Positions 24,930-36,425 of a stretch of DNA of 64,000 nucleotides are shown piece by piece. The notes below the pieces were generated by a model. That model searched no databases and was not told the DNA's origin. It saw only the letters and a list, made by a program, of their open reading frames with translations. Location: NCBI RefSeq assembly GCF_000143535.2, contig NC_037318.1, positions 434,001-498,000 of the forward strand. The letters are read 5' to 3'. Every line of letters starts with the position of its first letter. Position 1 is the stretch's first letter. The translations under genes and the position numbers were made by a program. The DNA comes from Botrytis cinerea B05.10. Lineage: Eukaryota > Ascomycota > Leotiomycetes > Helotiales > Sclerotiniaceae.

Positions 24930-27900
24930 ATGTCCTATAATCGATTAGGTATGTCCTCGTCCTCCTATCTAATTTCGCACATCTCTTCTCCACCTTCCAA
25001 GCACACATTATCCGAGTTTCGTGTGGTGATGGCAGTGAATGATTCTCAAAACTGGAATCAGATCGTATTGTTGTCTTAAGACCATTCACGTCGGCCAGTG
25101 TATCCAGTTTTGCGGCGCATAGCAACCAACACGAAAGGGCACGCTCGAGTTGAACTTTGCTGCGGAAGAAGGATTCCTTGATGGAACACTGAATCACTTT
25201 AAACATCCAATTTATCCTCCTGCTAGGACAGAAACATCATTTCTTCTTGTGAAGAAACCCATTTACGAAATACACATTTTTGTTTATTTACAATAAACCT
25301 TTCTAATATTCAACCTCCACAGATCCGGCGGGCCAAGGCCAAGACGATTATTACAATATGAATAATAGACATCAATCGCCGCACCCTCAAGGGTACCAAC
25401 TAGAAGATGCGCCATATGGCAGACCAAATACTACTTCACCCGGTCCTGGAATGCACAATCTAGAGATACCTATGGGTCCTGGGGCACATAGAATTGGAAC
25501 GCCGAGTGATCAATTGCAAGCTCAACCATCTGTAAGTACATATTTGGGTGTGCCTTGTGCCTGCAGAGAGATGTGATCTTAGCTAACATGTATCATGCAG
25601 TATTCGGTCGAACATTTAGATCAAAATCAATACCATCAGCGCATGCCCCTCAATCCCAGTCAAAGCTACGACTCGGAATATTCTTTAGATCCTAACGCGC
25701 ATCACGATGCTTACTACCAACCTCCATACCAACCCTCTCCTCATGAAGAACACCCTCTACAGAACTATGCCCCAGGGCAAGACCCCTACGCTTACAATGA
25801 TGATGATGACCATCAACCAATTCTACAATCGCATGAACCTTATGGGCCAGATCCGCACTCAGCTAGTGGCACTGATTACAAAGGTGGTTATGACGGGACG
25901 GTACAATCTCCATCAGCGACACCTGTACCTGCGTTAAGAAGATACAAGACGGTCAAGGAAGTCCAACTGTTCAATGGAAATCTCGTACTCGATTGTCCGA
26001 TTCCTCCCAAGCTTTTAAATCAAGTCAATCATGCACCACCGCCGGAGAGAGATGAGTTCACACATATGAGATATTCAGCCGCAACATGCGACCCCTCTGA
26101 GTTTTTTGAGGAGCGCTTTACATTGCGACAGAAACTCTTCGCAAAGCCTCGACACACAGAACTCTTCATCGTTGTCACAATGTATAATGAAGATGATGTA
26201 TTGTTTGCTAGAACAATGCACGGAGTATTCAAGAACATTGAATTTATGTGCACTCGTAAAGACAGTAAAACATGGGGCAAGGATGCTTGGAAGAAGATCG
26301 TAGTGTGTGTGGTCAGTGATGGACGTGCCAAAATCAATCCAAGAACAAGGGCTGTTTTGGCTGGTTTGGGGGTTTATCAGGACGGAATTGCGAAGCAACA
26401 AGTCAATGGCAAGGACGTGACAGCACACATCTATGAATATACGACTCAAGTCGGAATTTCTTTGAAAAAGGATATTGTTACACTCACACCAAAACAGCAA
26501 CCCGTTCAATTGCTTTTCTGTTTGAAGGAAAAGAATCAGAAAAAGATCAACTCTCACAGATGGTTCTTCCAAGCCTTTGGTAGAGTACTTGATCCCAACA
26601 TTTGTGTACTCCTCGATGCTGGTACAAAACCAGGAAAGGACTCAATTTATCATCTATGGAAAGCTTTCGATTTGGAACCACATTGTGCAGGAGCTTGTGG
26701 TGAGATCAAAGCTATGTTGGGCCCAGGAGGAAAGAATTTGGTCAATCCATTGGTTGCTACCCAGAATTTCGAGTACAAGATGAGTAATATTCTGGACAAA
26801 CCTCTTGAATCGGCATTTGGGTTCATTTCGGTGTTGCCAGGTGCTTTTTCTGCATATCGATATGTCGCGTTACAAAACGATAAAACTGGAAATGGACCAC
26901 TGGAGAAGTACTTTGCAGGAGAGAAGATGCATGGAGCAAACGCGGGTATTTTTACTGCCAACATGTACCTTGCCGAAGATCGTATTTTGTGTTTCGAACT
27001 GGTATCAAAGAGAAATTGTCACTGGATCTTACAATACGTCAAGTCTGCTACTGGAGAAACCGATGTACCAGATACAATGGCGGAACTTATTTTGCAACGT
27101 CGAAGATGGCTTAACGGAAGTTTCTTCGCTGCTATCTATGCTCTTGCTCATTTTTATCAAATTTTCCGAAGTGATCACAGCTTTTTACGAAAAATCATGT
27201 TTTTGATTGAATTCACATATCAAACTATTAACATGATCTTCGCTTGGTTCGCTCTTGGTAATTTCTTCTTGGTTTTTCACATCTTGACTACATCTCTCGG
27301 AAGTTCTGACTTACTGGGTAACGTTGGTGTAATTCTTGGTGTTGTTTTCGAATGGCTTTACTTGTTTACGCTTTTGACCTGTTTTATTCTGGCGCTGGGA
27401 AATCGACCTCAAGGAACGAACAAAGTTTATATGTCTATGGTTTATTTCTGGATCATTATCATGATGTGAGTATTTTCTGCTTTGTCTAATTTTCTCCTAC
27501 TGACTGTAATAGATACCTAATGTTTGCTTCGATTTTCATCACGGTTAAATCAATCCAAACTCAACTTGCTAAAGACGAATTCAACTGGACGGATATTATC
27601 AAGAATCAGATCTTCTATACTCTGATCATTTCTCTCGCCTCAACTTATCTACTCTGGTTCATTTCTTCCTTTTTATTCTTCGACCCATGGCACATGTTTA
27701 CATCTTTCCTTCAATACCTTCTTCTCACTCCAACATATATCAATATTCTCAACGTTTACGCTTTCTGTAACACTCACGATATTACATGGGGTACAAAAGG
27801 AGATGACAAAGCCGAGAAACTTCCATCCGCTGTGCTCAAAGCTGGTGGTAAAGTCGACGTCAATATTCCCACCGACGACGGTGATCTCAACGCCCAATAT

Positions 27901-28212
27901 GAATCGGAAATGCGCAAGATTCAGATCAAAGCTCCACCTGAGAAACGTGAATTCTCGGCAGAAGAGAAGCAAGAGGACTATTATAAATGGTTCAGATCTT
28001 CGGTAGTGTTGTTCTGGTTGGTTTGTAATTTTGCACTCACGAGTGCGGTGCTTAGTACGGCGGGCTTGGAAAAATTTGGTACCGGTACTGATGATACGAC
28101 GAAGAGTACGATTTACATGGCTGTGGTTTTATGGAGTGTGGCAGGATTGAGTTGTTTCAAGTTTATTGGTGCGATGTGGTTTTTGATTGTTAGGATGTTT
28201 AGAGGTGTTTAG
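24930..28212 (+). CDS. Chitin synthase, division 1 (probably class III)
   Basis: Four exons: 24930-24948, 25323-25531, 25601-27465 and 27513-28212, about 930 aa. The first exon is only 19 nt (MSYNRL) and is separated by a 374-nt intron; an in-frame splice and the common fungal MSYN start support it. Residues 7-190 are disordered, rich in P, Q, Y and H. The N-terminal chitin synthase region and GT2 core follow: [42 protein letters not shown], the acid motif AEDR (about 534) and the product-binding QRRRW (about 575). Several membrane helices occupy the C-terminal third. It polymerises UDP-GlcNAc into cell-wall chitin at the plasma membrane. Class III assignment rests on remembered similarity of the core; class I is the alternative. 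The last 200 nt turn G-rich. Confidence 0.96.
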
Positions 28213-29204
28213 TGATCTATAGGGAAGAGATGAGGGAGGGATGAGGAAAATGAGGTTTCGAGAATCGAGAGTTTAAGATATGAATGCACTGGACATGCAA
28301 TGAATGGATAGGATAGGATAGGACAAAGATACCCCAGTTAGCGGAGGTTGGTAGGGGAGGTGGTGCATACACTTTATATGTACTCGCATGATTTTACAAA
28401 TTTTTTACTTCTTTCATGATTCATTAGGAGCGAGGGGATTTGGGAATTCTTATGATTGCATGACTTATATTACTTGGTCTCTTGTGACGGAAAGGGGGGT
28501 GATATTCTATGTGTAGAATGGATGGAGTTTAGGGTGGAGGGGGTAAGCGTTGTAGATGAGGAAAGGAGAAGGAGTGTAGAATATCAAGAGAGAGTTGGGG
28601 GGTTATGAATGTGGAATATGGAATACGAAATATGAATAACAATTTTTTTTGGGAAAGGGGGTTTTTTATGAGTGTGAATGATATGTGATGTGTTATGTGT
28701 AGTATGAGATGTGGGATATAACAAGCGGGAAGTAAAACCGAAGTAGGGGGAGGATGTAGATACCTAGGTAGGTAGAGGAATATGCATAGATAGATAGATA
28801 GTAGGAAGGAGACTCTACAAAATTAGCACCGAGTTAATCTTGAATGGTTCAGTTGATTGTGGAGATACTATATATAGGGAGGTAGGTAGGAAGGTAGATA
28901 GGTAGTTTGGTTAAGGTTTTTGAGGTTTCCGAGTGCATGTGCATGATCTGGGAGTGGGGTGGGGTTTGATTGTCTGGGTTAACCGAATCGAATGGATCGG
29001 AGGGGAAGGGAAGGGAAGTGTCCTCAAGATTTGAGATTTGAGATTTAAGATGTTGGGTGAGTGAGTGAGTTTCTTGATATATATTTTTCCTATCTAAATA
29101 TTCGTTTTGATAAAATCCACATATATCCGTATGATAAATTCATCAATCACCATTACCATTACCATCACCGTCCCCATCCCCAATCTCCCAGATTCAAAAT
29201 CACA
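28213..29204. other. Purine-rich 3' flank of chitin synthase
   Basis: About 1 kb, G/A-rich on the plus strand (GGATA, GGTAGGTA and GATAGATA words) and C-poor. It contains the chitin synthase 3' UTR and the promoter of the DUF218 gene. No gene is seen. Confidence 0.65.
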
Positions 29205-30047
29205 ATGCATCTCATCCTGCTCACCTGCCACGCTATTTATGTTTCCGGACCGCCCGAGCTCGAATCCTCATGGCTGCTCGCTCCCTTCCAAAAAGACGGC
29301 CGCGAACACTTGACATTCATGAAGCATATTGTGCGTGCGGCGGAATTGTGGAGGGGGGACGAGAATAGTTTGTTGGTTGTTAGTGGGGGGTGTACGAGGA
29401 GGGAGGTGGAGAAGAGTGAGAGTAGGGGGTATTTTGAGGTGGGGGTGCGGATGGGGGTGTGGGGGGAGGGGGATTTGGAGAATGGGAGGATTGTTTTGGA
29501 GGAGGCTGCGTTGGATAGTTGGGAGAATTTGGTGAGGGGGTTGGTGGGGTTTTGGAGGGCGACGGGGGCGTGGCCGGGGAAAATATCGATTGTGAGTTTG
29601 GGGTTTAAGAGGGAGAGGTTTTTGGAGTTGCATTGTCGGGGGTTGGGGCTGGGGTTGGAGGTTGAGAGGGGAGGGAAGGGGGGAGAGGAAAAGAGTAGGA
29701 AGGGGAAAGGGAGAGGAGTAGAAGTTATCTTTGAGGGAATCAATCCGGATTTTATGAATGAGCAGAGTGCGGAGTTTGACGCGGAGAAATGCGAAGATAC
29801 GCTGAGAGGAGAGAGGGAGAAGGGGTATGGTGAGTGGAAACGAGACTTGTGGGGCACGGGGAGGGTGTTGAGGGGGAAGAGGGCAGGGAGGGATTGCTGG
29901 GGTAGGGAGGGGGAAGAGAGGAAGTTGTTTGAGTGTGAGAAGGAGAGGGCGAGGAGTGGAGTAACTACGAGGTGGTTGGAGCGGGGGGAGGGGGTCAGGA
30001 GCGAAGAGGTTATTGAGGAGGGGGCGGTTTTGCCTTGGATTGGGTAG
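29205..30047 (+). CDS. DUF218 (YdcF-like) protein
   Basis: Single exon, 280 aa from the ATG at 29205; the frame is open 48 codons further upstream but that part is repetitive AT/ATC leader. DUF218 hallmarks are present: LLVVSGGCTRREVEKSE (the SGG-T-R motif), EEAALDSWENLVRGLVGF (usually a D-S-x-E-N box), and KISIVSLGFKRERF followed by a hydrophobic basic strand. The biochemical function of the eukaryotic family is not established; bacterial members are envelope-associated. Base use is extreme: after about 29335 the coding strand is very G-rich with GGG and AGG codons. In 29401-29460 I count 35 G and 1 C. The C-terminal half is low complexity (E/R/G-rich), probably a by-product of this composition. 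Confidence 0.82.
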   Translation: MHLILLTCHAIYVSGPPELESSWLLAPFQKDGREHLTFMKHIVRAAELWRGDENSLLVVSGGCTRREVEKSESRGYFEVGVRMGVWGEGDLENGRIVLEEAALDSWENLVRGLVGFWRATGAWPGKISIVSLGFKRERFLELHCRGLGLGLEVERGGKGGEEKSRKGKGRGVEVIFEGINPDFMNEQSAEFDAEKCEDTLRGEREKGYGEWKRDLWGTGRVLRGKRAGRDCWGREGEERKLFECEKERARSGVTTRWLERGEGVRSEEVIEEGAVLPWIG

Positions 30048-30180
30048 GGATGGGGTTATTGTGAGGGGGGTTTGGCTGGAAGATTTTGTATATGGTATTT
30101 TTATTCTTGCTTACTACTCATTCCAAACTCGAGATTGGAAAGTTTGTTTGTGATGCTGTTTATTTAAACTGTATATCTTT

Positions 30181-30204
30181 GGGGGGGGGGGGGGGGGGGG
30201 GGGG
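30181..30204 (+). repeat. Poly-G tract, 24 nt
   Basis: An uninterrupted run of 24 G, 134 bp after the DUF218 stop. Length may vary between strains or be an assembly artefact. Confidence 0.9.
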
Positions 30205-30327
30205 ATCTTGGAAGATGGGATTTCTCTTTGATAGCCGGCGATTGAGTCTGTTATTGTGGAAAGGCTTGATAGAATTGTGATTGTGTTTTTTTCTGGTTCT
30301 ATTGGTTTCCATTTTTTGGAGGCGAGC

Positions 30328-30352
30328 GGGGGGGGGGGGGGGGGGGGGGGGG
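30328..30352 (+). repeat. Poly-G tract, 25 nt
   Basis: A second uninterrupted G homopolymer 124 bp beyond the first, on the same strand. Confidence 0.9.
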
Positions 30353-30732
30353 TTCTGATGGGAATCTGTGTATGTATGTATGTAAGGTTATATATAGATG
30401 ACTGAATAGATGGAAGAATAGATAGATGAATAAACTACATAAAATTACCGCTTGCGAGGATTGAAAGGCGGAACAGGCGAAAGGGGAGTTTTAGGGAGAA
30501 AGAAAAGGGGAGATAGAAAATTGGAATAGTAGAAGATATGCAACAGATCTCAAAGGATTTCTTGAATGTTGATCGATGGATTGGAAACGAGACGGAGATT
30601 TTTACCATCCTTTATCTTCATTTAATCTCGATCGTTATCTTTATCTTGAATTTATAGATCTTGGATGAGTGTGGGTGTCGGAAGAGTCTTATGAGGTATT
30701 GCTAGGCTAGATGGACATTTCTTTCCTTGATA

Positions 30733-30752
30733 CTATATATATATATATATAT
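30733..30752. repeat. (AT)n microsatellite
   Basis: About ten AT units in non-coding sequence. Confidence 0.85.
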
Positions 30753-31917
30753 TATCTAGAAAGGAAAACGAGAAGGTTGGAGCTAGCACTAGATGCAATT
30801 CGCTTATTGTGGCAGGAACGAACTCTTCTACACGAAAGGAGGGATATAGAAAGTTGTATAGCGAAAGTGAAATTGTCTTTTCTCTGTTCGAAATTTGTCC
30901 TTGATTGTCGTTCAAGGGAATTATATACCTTGTGCTGTCCAAGATGAATCGAAGGTGCTAGTATGGTGAATTGTGTGTATGCCTCTGATGGTTTTCCTGG
31001 GTGTTCTTTCCTTGTTTACACTTTTAGATATGATAACGACGACGATTATGATGATGAAAGGATAGAATGAATTTTTCTTGCTGTAAGAATAAGAATTGAA
31101 TCTCGAGAGGTGATAATGATGATGATACAGACTTTTCTCTTCTCTCTCTTCCTTTCCATTCATCGATAAATAAAATATGTGTGTTTGGCATCAAGAAGAC
31201 CAGTTCTAATTAGTTGATATAATTCTACATTATCTTCTCTCACACTTAAGCCTTTGGTATTGGTTTGCATTTCCTCTCTCCTCGTATACTGTCTCAACTT
31301 CATCTGGAAAATACTAGAAACTCATGCCCAGCTAATATCAATCCACTCTTCATCCATTCAAGCTCGCTTCACTTGGGATTCTTCAACCTTTGGAGTGCAA
31401 CTACGTCTTTCAGCTAGGCAACTTGACACTTTGAAGCATTAACTTAATACATCTTAGATATGTGCGAGAGTTCTCTCGGCTGAATCAGACGATAGTGTGC
31501 GTTCTTGCTGTAGTTGTTCTTGATGAGGATGACACTTCTTCCTTCATACCTTCCTATTCAATATCTACCCTCTCTTTTTCTATCTTTAACTTCATCTCAT
31601 TTCGTTCAAGTGTCAGCTGATCATCTCAGACATCAAAGCATGATCAAGATATTCACAACTACCACCGAGAATTCACTTTCACTTTTCACTTCAAATTAGA
31701 ATAAGTGCGCTTTCGGAATCAATCACTGTACCGGTCTTCGTTTCGACCTCTCGATTTAAACTTCAACCTTCTACCTCGTTTGTAAAATTCTCAACCCCAT
31801 CAACTGCACACTCATCTTCAATATAAAATTTGCATCACAAACCTTTTTTATCTTCCCCCTCGAGAAAGAACTCAACAAAATCTGCATATCTCATCACATC
31901 ATATCACATTCACAAAA

Positions 31918-33225
31918 ATGTCCCCCATAAAAGATGAAAGCGCATCTCCTTCTCGTTCTAGTTTCGTTCCGCCATACATATCTGACTCGGAGCCAGAATC
32001 GGATTCACTTTCTCCGCCGCCAAGAGATGATGAGCGCGGATTTATGAGTGGATATGCTCGCACTTTGTATCGGAGCAGACGCGGATATAGAGGTTCTTAT
32101 GGTTATAGTCGGGTTGTACGACCGCGTGAAGACGATGATGAAAATGGAGGCGAGAATGAGGACGATGAGGGTGTGAATGTATATGATGATGGGTATGGAG
32201 ATCTAGAGGATGATGGTGAGGATGATGGCGAGGAGAGAGATGACAACGAGGAGAACGAAAATGAAAATGGAGATTCCGACCAGGAGATCAAAGACGAAGA
32301 TTCATCAGAGCCAGAACTCGAACTCGAACTTTCAATCGAAATTGACGATATCCCCATCAACGTTCCCCAAACTCAACAAATCCTACTTTCAGACATGGAA
32401 GGTTCCGAAAATGAACTCGACTCTGATAGAAACTCCACAACCGCATCTGAAGATTGGCGCAACATGGACTTTAACCAAGAAGATAAAATTCTCCCTCCCC
32501 TTCCCCCTACTCAGGAGGAAATATTGGCTGCAGTTGAAGAGGAGCTACAGAAGCAAATAAGTAGAGCTGTTCACGAGGATAAAATCCGTCAGAATATGGC
32601 TGCCGCCAATCATAGACCTACTCCTGATCCCAGTCCTACTATTCGATTTTTCGCAATCGGAGCAGATATGTGTGAGGAATTGATGGAAACTATATGTTCG
32701 GATGCGAAATTTATTGGAATAGGTAGATTGGATGGATGGATGTTTTGCGTTGATGAGAAAGTTGAGGGAGCGTGTTGTTATCGAAACATTGTACCGATTT
32801 CGGATTTGAAGAAAGAGGAAGTAGAGGCAGAGGCAGAATATAATACTCTTGATAAAGTCGTCTATGGAATCATATGGGAGGTTCATGAGAATACACTTTA
32901 TACACTTCTGGAACTGGGTAAGAAGGACTGGGAACCACAATTTGGAATGGCGCGTGTGGATGTTGTGAGGTTGGAATGCGAAGGGGTTGGACGCGCGTTT
33001 GGGATGGGGTGGGGATTGAAGAGGGGATTGAGGGAGGTGGGCATGGAGAGAGATGTGGTTGTGTTTACGGGGGTACCTGGGGGTATGGGATTGGGAGAGG
33101 GATATAATGAGAGGGTTAATAGGGGGATTGTGGAGGGTTGTATGAGGGGTATTCCGGATGAGTGGGTGGAGAGTGATGTGAGGATTTGGGTGCAGTATCC
33201 TGATGTTCCGGTGCAGATGAAGTAG
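31918..33225 (+). CDS. Acidic protein with C-terminal GGCT-like domain
   Basis: Single exon, 435 aa. Residues 1-55 are Ser/Pro-rich; 56-75 are Arg/Gly/Tyr-rich (SRRGYRGSYGYSR). Residues about 70-180 are a very acidic D/E/N repeat region, then disordered. From about 240 there is a folded domain: IRFFAIGADMCEELMETICS, GWMFCVDE, VYGIIWEVHENTLYTLLELG, and late GYNERVNRGIVEGC with IPDEWVESDVRIWVQ. That order (N-terminal Gly loop, Y/W-rich strand, then the Y-x-x-R-x-N-x-G-I helix) fits the gamma-glutamylcyclotransferase-like fold seen in fungal hypothetical proteins. Activity is not shown, and I could not assign the catalytic Glu. The coding strand switches from C-rich (32.3-32.5 kb) to G-rich (32.94-33.2 kb). 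Confidence 0.8.
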   Translation: MSPIKDESASPSRSSFVPPYISDSEPESDSLSPPPRDDERGFMSGYARTLYRSRRGYRGSYGYSRVVRPREDDDENGGENEDDEGVNVYDDGYGDLEDDGEDDGEERDDNEENENENGDSDQEIKDEDSSEPELELELSIEIDDIPINVPQTQQILLSDMEGSENELDSDRNSTTASEDWRNMDFNQEDKILPPLPPTQEEILAAVEEELQKQISRAVHEDKIRQNMAAANHRPTPDPSPTIRFFAIGADMCEELMETICSDAKFIGIGRLDGWMFCVDEKVEGACCYRNIVPISDLKKEEVEAEAEYNTLDKVVYGIIWEVHENTLYTLLELGKKDWEPQFGMARVDVVRLECEGVGRAFGMGWGLKRGLREVGMERDVVVFTGVPGGMGLGEGYNERVNRGIVEGCMRGIPDEWVESDVRIWVQYPDVPVQMK

Positions 33226-33819
33226 AGGTTGGAGATGGAGATGAGGGAGAGAGGCTGAAAGGGTTTGTCAGAAGGTATTTTGGAGGGAGCGAGAAGACGT
33301 TTTAGTAAAACATATGAGGAAGACTTTCTCTGGAGTGGAGTGGAGTAGAGTCTTAAAAAGTCAGGTATGCTTCGTACCATGATTTCACAAGCTGGTCTGT
33401 GGGTAATCTTATGGTATATCCCATCGTATGATTGAAGAAGGGGAAGAAGTACATACATACATCAACTTTAGACTTTACAACGAAGAGATAAAGAGATTAC
33501 TTCTGTTCGTTTCGGCGGGGACATGGGAGAAGCATCTTCTTTCATAAGAGTAAAAAAAGCCATGGATTTAATTTAGAGTGTTTCTAAAAAGGCTGAACAT
33601 GAATGAGAATTACTTATACTTAGACATGTACAACTATCCTCTTGAATGTTGGGAAATAAAATTGTGGCTTTAATACCTAGTATGTAATGATGTGCGAGAC
33701 GAAGTAGTAAAAGGCTTGACAAAAAGAGAAGTGCTAGCAAAATTGGTATGAATTTCAAAGGAGAGCATCTACAAACTCCTACGGTATAGCGTAAACCTCC
33801 CCTTCTCCCCCCTTTGAAA
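33226..33819. other. Convergent spacer
   Basis: 0.6 kb between the GGCT-like stop (plus) and the alpha/beta-hydrolase stop (minus). It is mostly A/G-rich on the plus strand for the first 150 bp, then mixed. No gene is seen. Confidence 0.65.
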
Positions 33820-35311
33820 CTAAATTTTCGCCTGACTACCCGTAGCTACCTCTCCCACTTTTTCAGCCAAAGTCTCGTTTACAAACTTCACCGTATCACC
33901 GAGCATATCCTTACTAAACGCGTGGCCTACCCCGGGATAGACTCGGTCGTCCAGGAACAAGGCGCCTTCCTTCCACCACCCTGTCTGCGCATCGGTGGCA
34001 TTTTTTAAAAAGTCCAAAAAGGGCGCAGAACAATGGTAGGGGACTAGTTTATCGTCGCCGCCGGAACAGACGAGGATGCGTTTGCGGGTGAGTTTTTGGG
34101 CGAGGATGGGTGTGTAGAGGGATTGGGCTTGAGGGGATGGTGGGGAGGTGGAGGGAATGGGAGATGTTCCGAAGAGCATGGAGGCGGGGTCCCATTTTTG
34201 GAGACTGGAAATGAGGGCGGGCGGAAAGTCTTTGCTACCTGGGAAGGAGATGCCTGGGGGTGAGGTGGAGGTGTAGGTGGGACGTTTGGAGAGACGTGCT
34301 CGGTCGGTCATTATTCCTGGGGTGGGTGTTAGTATGGGTTGTGTGGTATGCTGGCTTGTTGTGTGTTTATTCTCCTCTTTTTGTGCGTGTCGAGGGGGTT
34401 TCTATGTAAAGAGCGAATCTGCTTTTTTCTTCTTCGCTTGGATCCTTTATCGATGGTGTCTATTGCTTGCTGAATTTGCCTGGTGATATTATGTGGTTCT
34501 TGGGTGACTATTCCCATTTTCCCATATGCATGTTTCACTCGAGAATCTCCTTTTCTTTATATCAAAAATGGAAACATCTTATCTCCCGATGCTCGGGTTG
34601 ACCAAGTCTATGCTCAAGCCTAGCGTGGAGACGCAGATATTTGATCATGCAACGTGTGCTGTGTCTTTCTGGATCCTATTGTTTATGAAAGCGGACTTAC
34701 GCAAGTAATCAGGACATCCAATAATCACAACACCAGCGGTGACTCGAGGATCTGCGAACAAAACTTGCCAAGCTGAATGCCCTCCAAGAGAAATACCCAA
34801 GACAAGATGTTGGTCGATGGAAGGGGAATCTTTGGTATTGAAGACATAGGAAGGCAAATGATCTATCAGGAGACTTGTATCCATTGCCGTGCCATGAAAT
34901 ATACTATATCGAATGAGCCATTTTTTGTTCAATCCACGAATACTACAAGGCATCGAACCTGAACATATCTTGAGCATGAGTTTCATTACCATCTCTCCAC
35001 GATTCATTTGCTAAAGAATTGACTTCTCTGCTTCCGTGGTTTCTTTGGTCAAAAGCAACGGCGATCAAACCAACCGTTCGATCAGAACCCGAATGTTGAT
35101 TCCATTCTTGAATACACGTGGAAGCTACATTTTCCATGATTTTCTTGGTTTGGAGTCGTGGATGGAGAAGCCAGAGACATGATATGGATGTACATGATGG
35201 GGATAGTTCCTCGAGGCCATAAACGGTTGTTAGGATACCAGCGATGTGAAAGGTTTTTTCTGATATAGATACAAGCGGAGAGGCATTCTCAAGGGGGTTA
35301 GGGGTAGCCAT
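33820..35311 (-). CDS. Alpha/beta hydrolase
   Basis: Three exons: complement of 35311-34959, 34903-34701 and 34316-33820, about 350 aa. The nucleophile elbow GISLGG (G-x-S-x-G) sits mid-protein in VLGISLGGHSAWQVLF. An early VAFDQRNHGSRE is the oxyanion/HG-type strand, and a late VYPGVGHAF supplies the catalytic His; the acid is probably in SGGDDKLVPY. It has no signal peptide, so it is likely cytosolic. The substrate is unknown; fungal relatives are annotated only as hydrolases or prolyl-oligopeptidase-like. Intron 1 has a weak donor (GTTCGA) and intron 2 is long (384 nt), but frame and family continuity hold (FSIFHGTAMD; PDYLRIMTDRARL). It is convergent with the GGCT-like gene. Confidence 0.88.
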
Positions 35312-36425
35312 GACGATTGAAGCGAATAGTGATACTCGAGGATTGGAAGCTAGATGGGGGGGGAAGCGAACACCCGTTTGAACAATGCTATGTATGTGTG
35401 TATGTATGTATTAAGCTCGGATGAGATTATCAAGGTTTAATAAGGTGCCACCGTGTAGGATGAACGAAAGAGTGGGGTTGTGAATGCAATGCAAGATCTT
35501 TTAATCTTTGAGATCTTCACTCCACTTACTCGTGGCAAGGGGTCTATCTGGTTGAGTTAGTCAATAGCAATCAGTCGTTTGCAGACGTCTCCCTCCTCTC
35601 CCTGTGTCTTCCCCAGATAATGCTCAAGTTTGCTCGTATACCTAGGCAGTATTGGCGATAGAAATAGCAATCAAACGAGCAAGTTCTACAGATATACACA
35701 CACGTGTCTCTATCATCTGCGTGACTTATGTATCCTCTGTATCATATTCCCTGACCCAATCCGTCTTTTTTCTAGAAGACGAAGAAGGCGCGCCAAATGG
35801 CCAAACGATTTAAAGGGGATCTACGGTGTACGGTGACCCCTAGTCAAACGACATTTCCTATGTATCTCACTGCAATCCCTGGGCTTGGGTGGGAGATTGG
35901 ATCCCTATTTTCTTTAAAAGACCATCCAGGAATTCTAATAATAATAATAATAATAAATCCCTGGTCGACTTTAATTATTCCTCGAGTGGTTACATGTACC
36001 TTTTGCCTCTTGTAAGATCCTCCCTTCGTACTCGAGTAGGGACATCAGAAACATTTTCAATTGGCAAATCTCTCGCTCATTCTTTCGGTTGGTGTACTCT
36101 GTTCATCACTACCCATCTGCTCGAGTATCTAGGGTAATCATTGAGCGTTCGAATTCAATCAATTGGAAACGATCAACAGACCCATCATACCGTGGTCCCC
36201 CCCTCAAAGCCAACCAAACTCCCACACCCTTGAGACTTTCAATATTGTATTTACAACCTTGAACGGGAATTCGATTAAACTCTGCAACTTACAACACAAT
36301 TGCTCACAATGAACTTTGCGATATACATCTAATAGCACGATACTGTCCTCACCGGACCTCACCTTGGCGGATATCGAGATTACCTCCAGAAAGAACCCCC
36401 CTACCGCCAGAACCTAGAGTTTACA
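35312..36425. other. Divergent promoter region
   Basis: 1.1 kb between the hydrolase (minus) and phospholipase D (plus) starts. It contains an (ATA)n tract at 35936-35956 and repeated CTCGAG-like words near 35980-36125. Frames under 85 codons carry no recognisable motif. No gene is seen. Confidence 0.6.

Larger units (their letters stand above)
30048..31917. other. Intergenic with two long poly-G tracts
   Basis: 1.9 kb between the DUF218 and GGCT-like genes. It starts G-rich (the continuation of the DUF218 3' composition), carries two long G homopolymers and an (AT)n tract, and becomes C/T-rich before the next start codon (31.7-31.9 kb, a typical fungal pyrimidine leader). No gene is seen. 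Confidence 0.65.

Noticed and set aside
29237..29857. A 206-codon minus-strand frame, Pro/Ser-rich
   Set aside because: It is the antisense shadow of the G-rich DUF218 coding region; its composition follows from C-rich complement and it has no domain.
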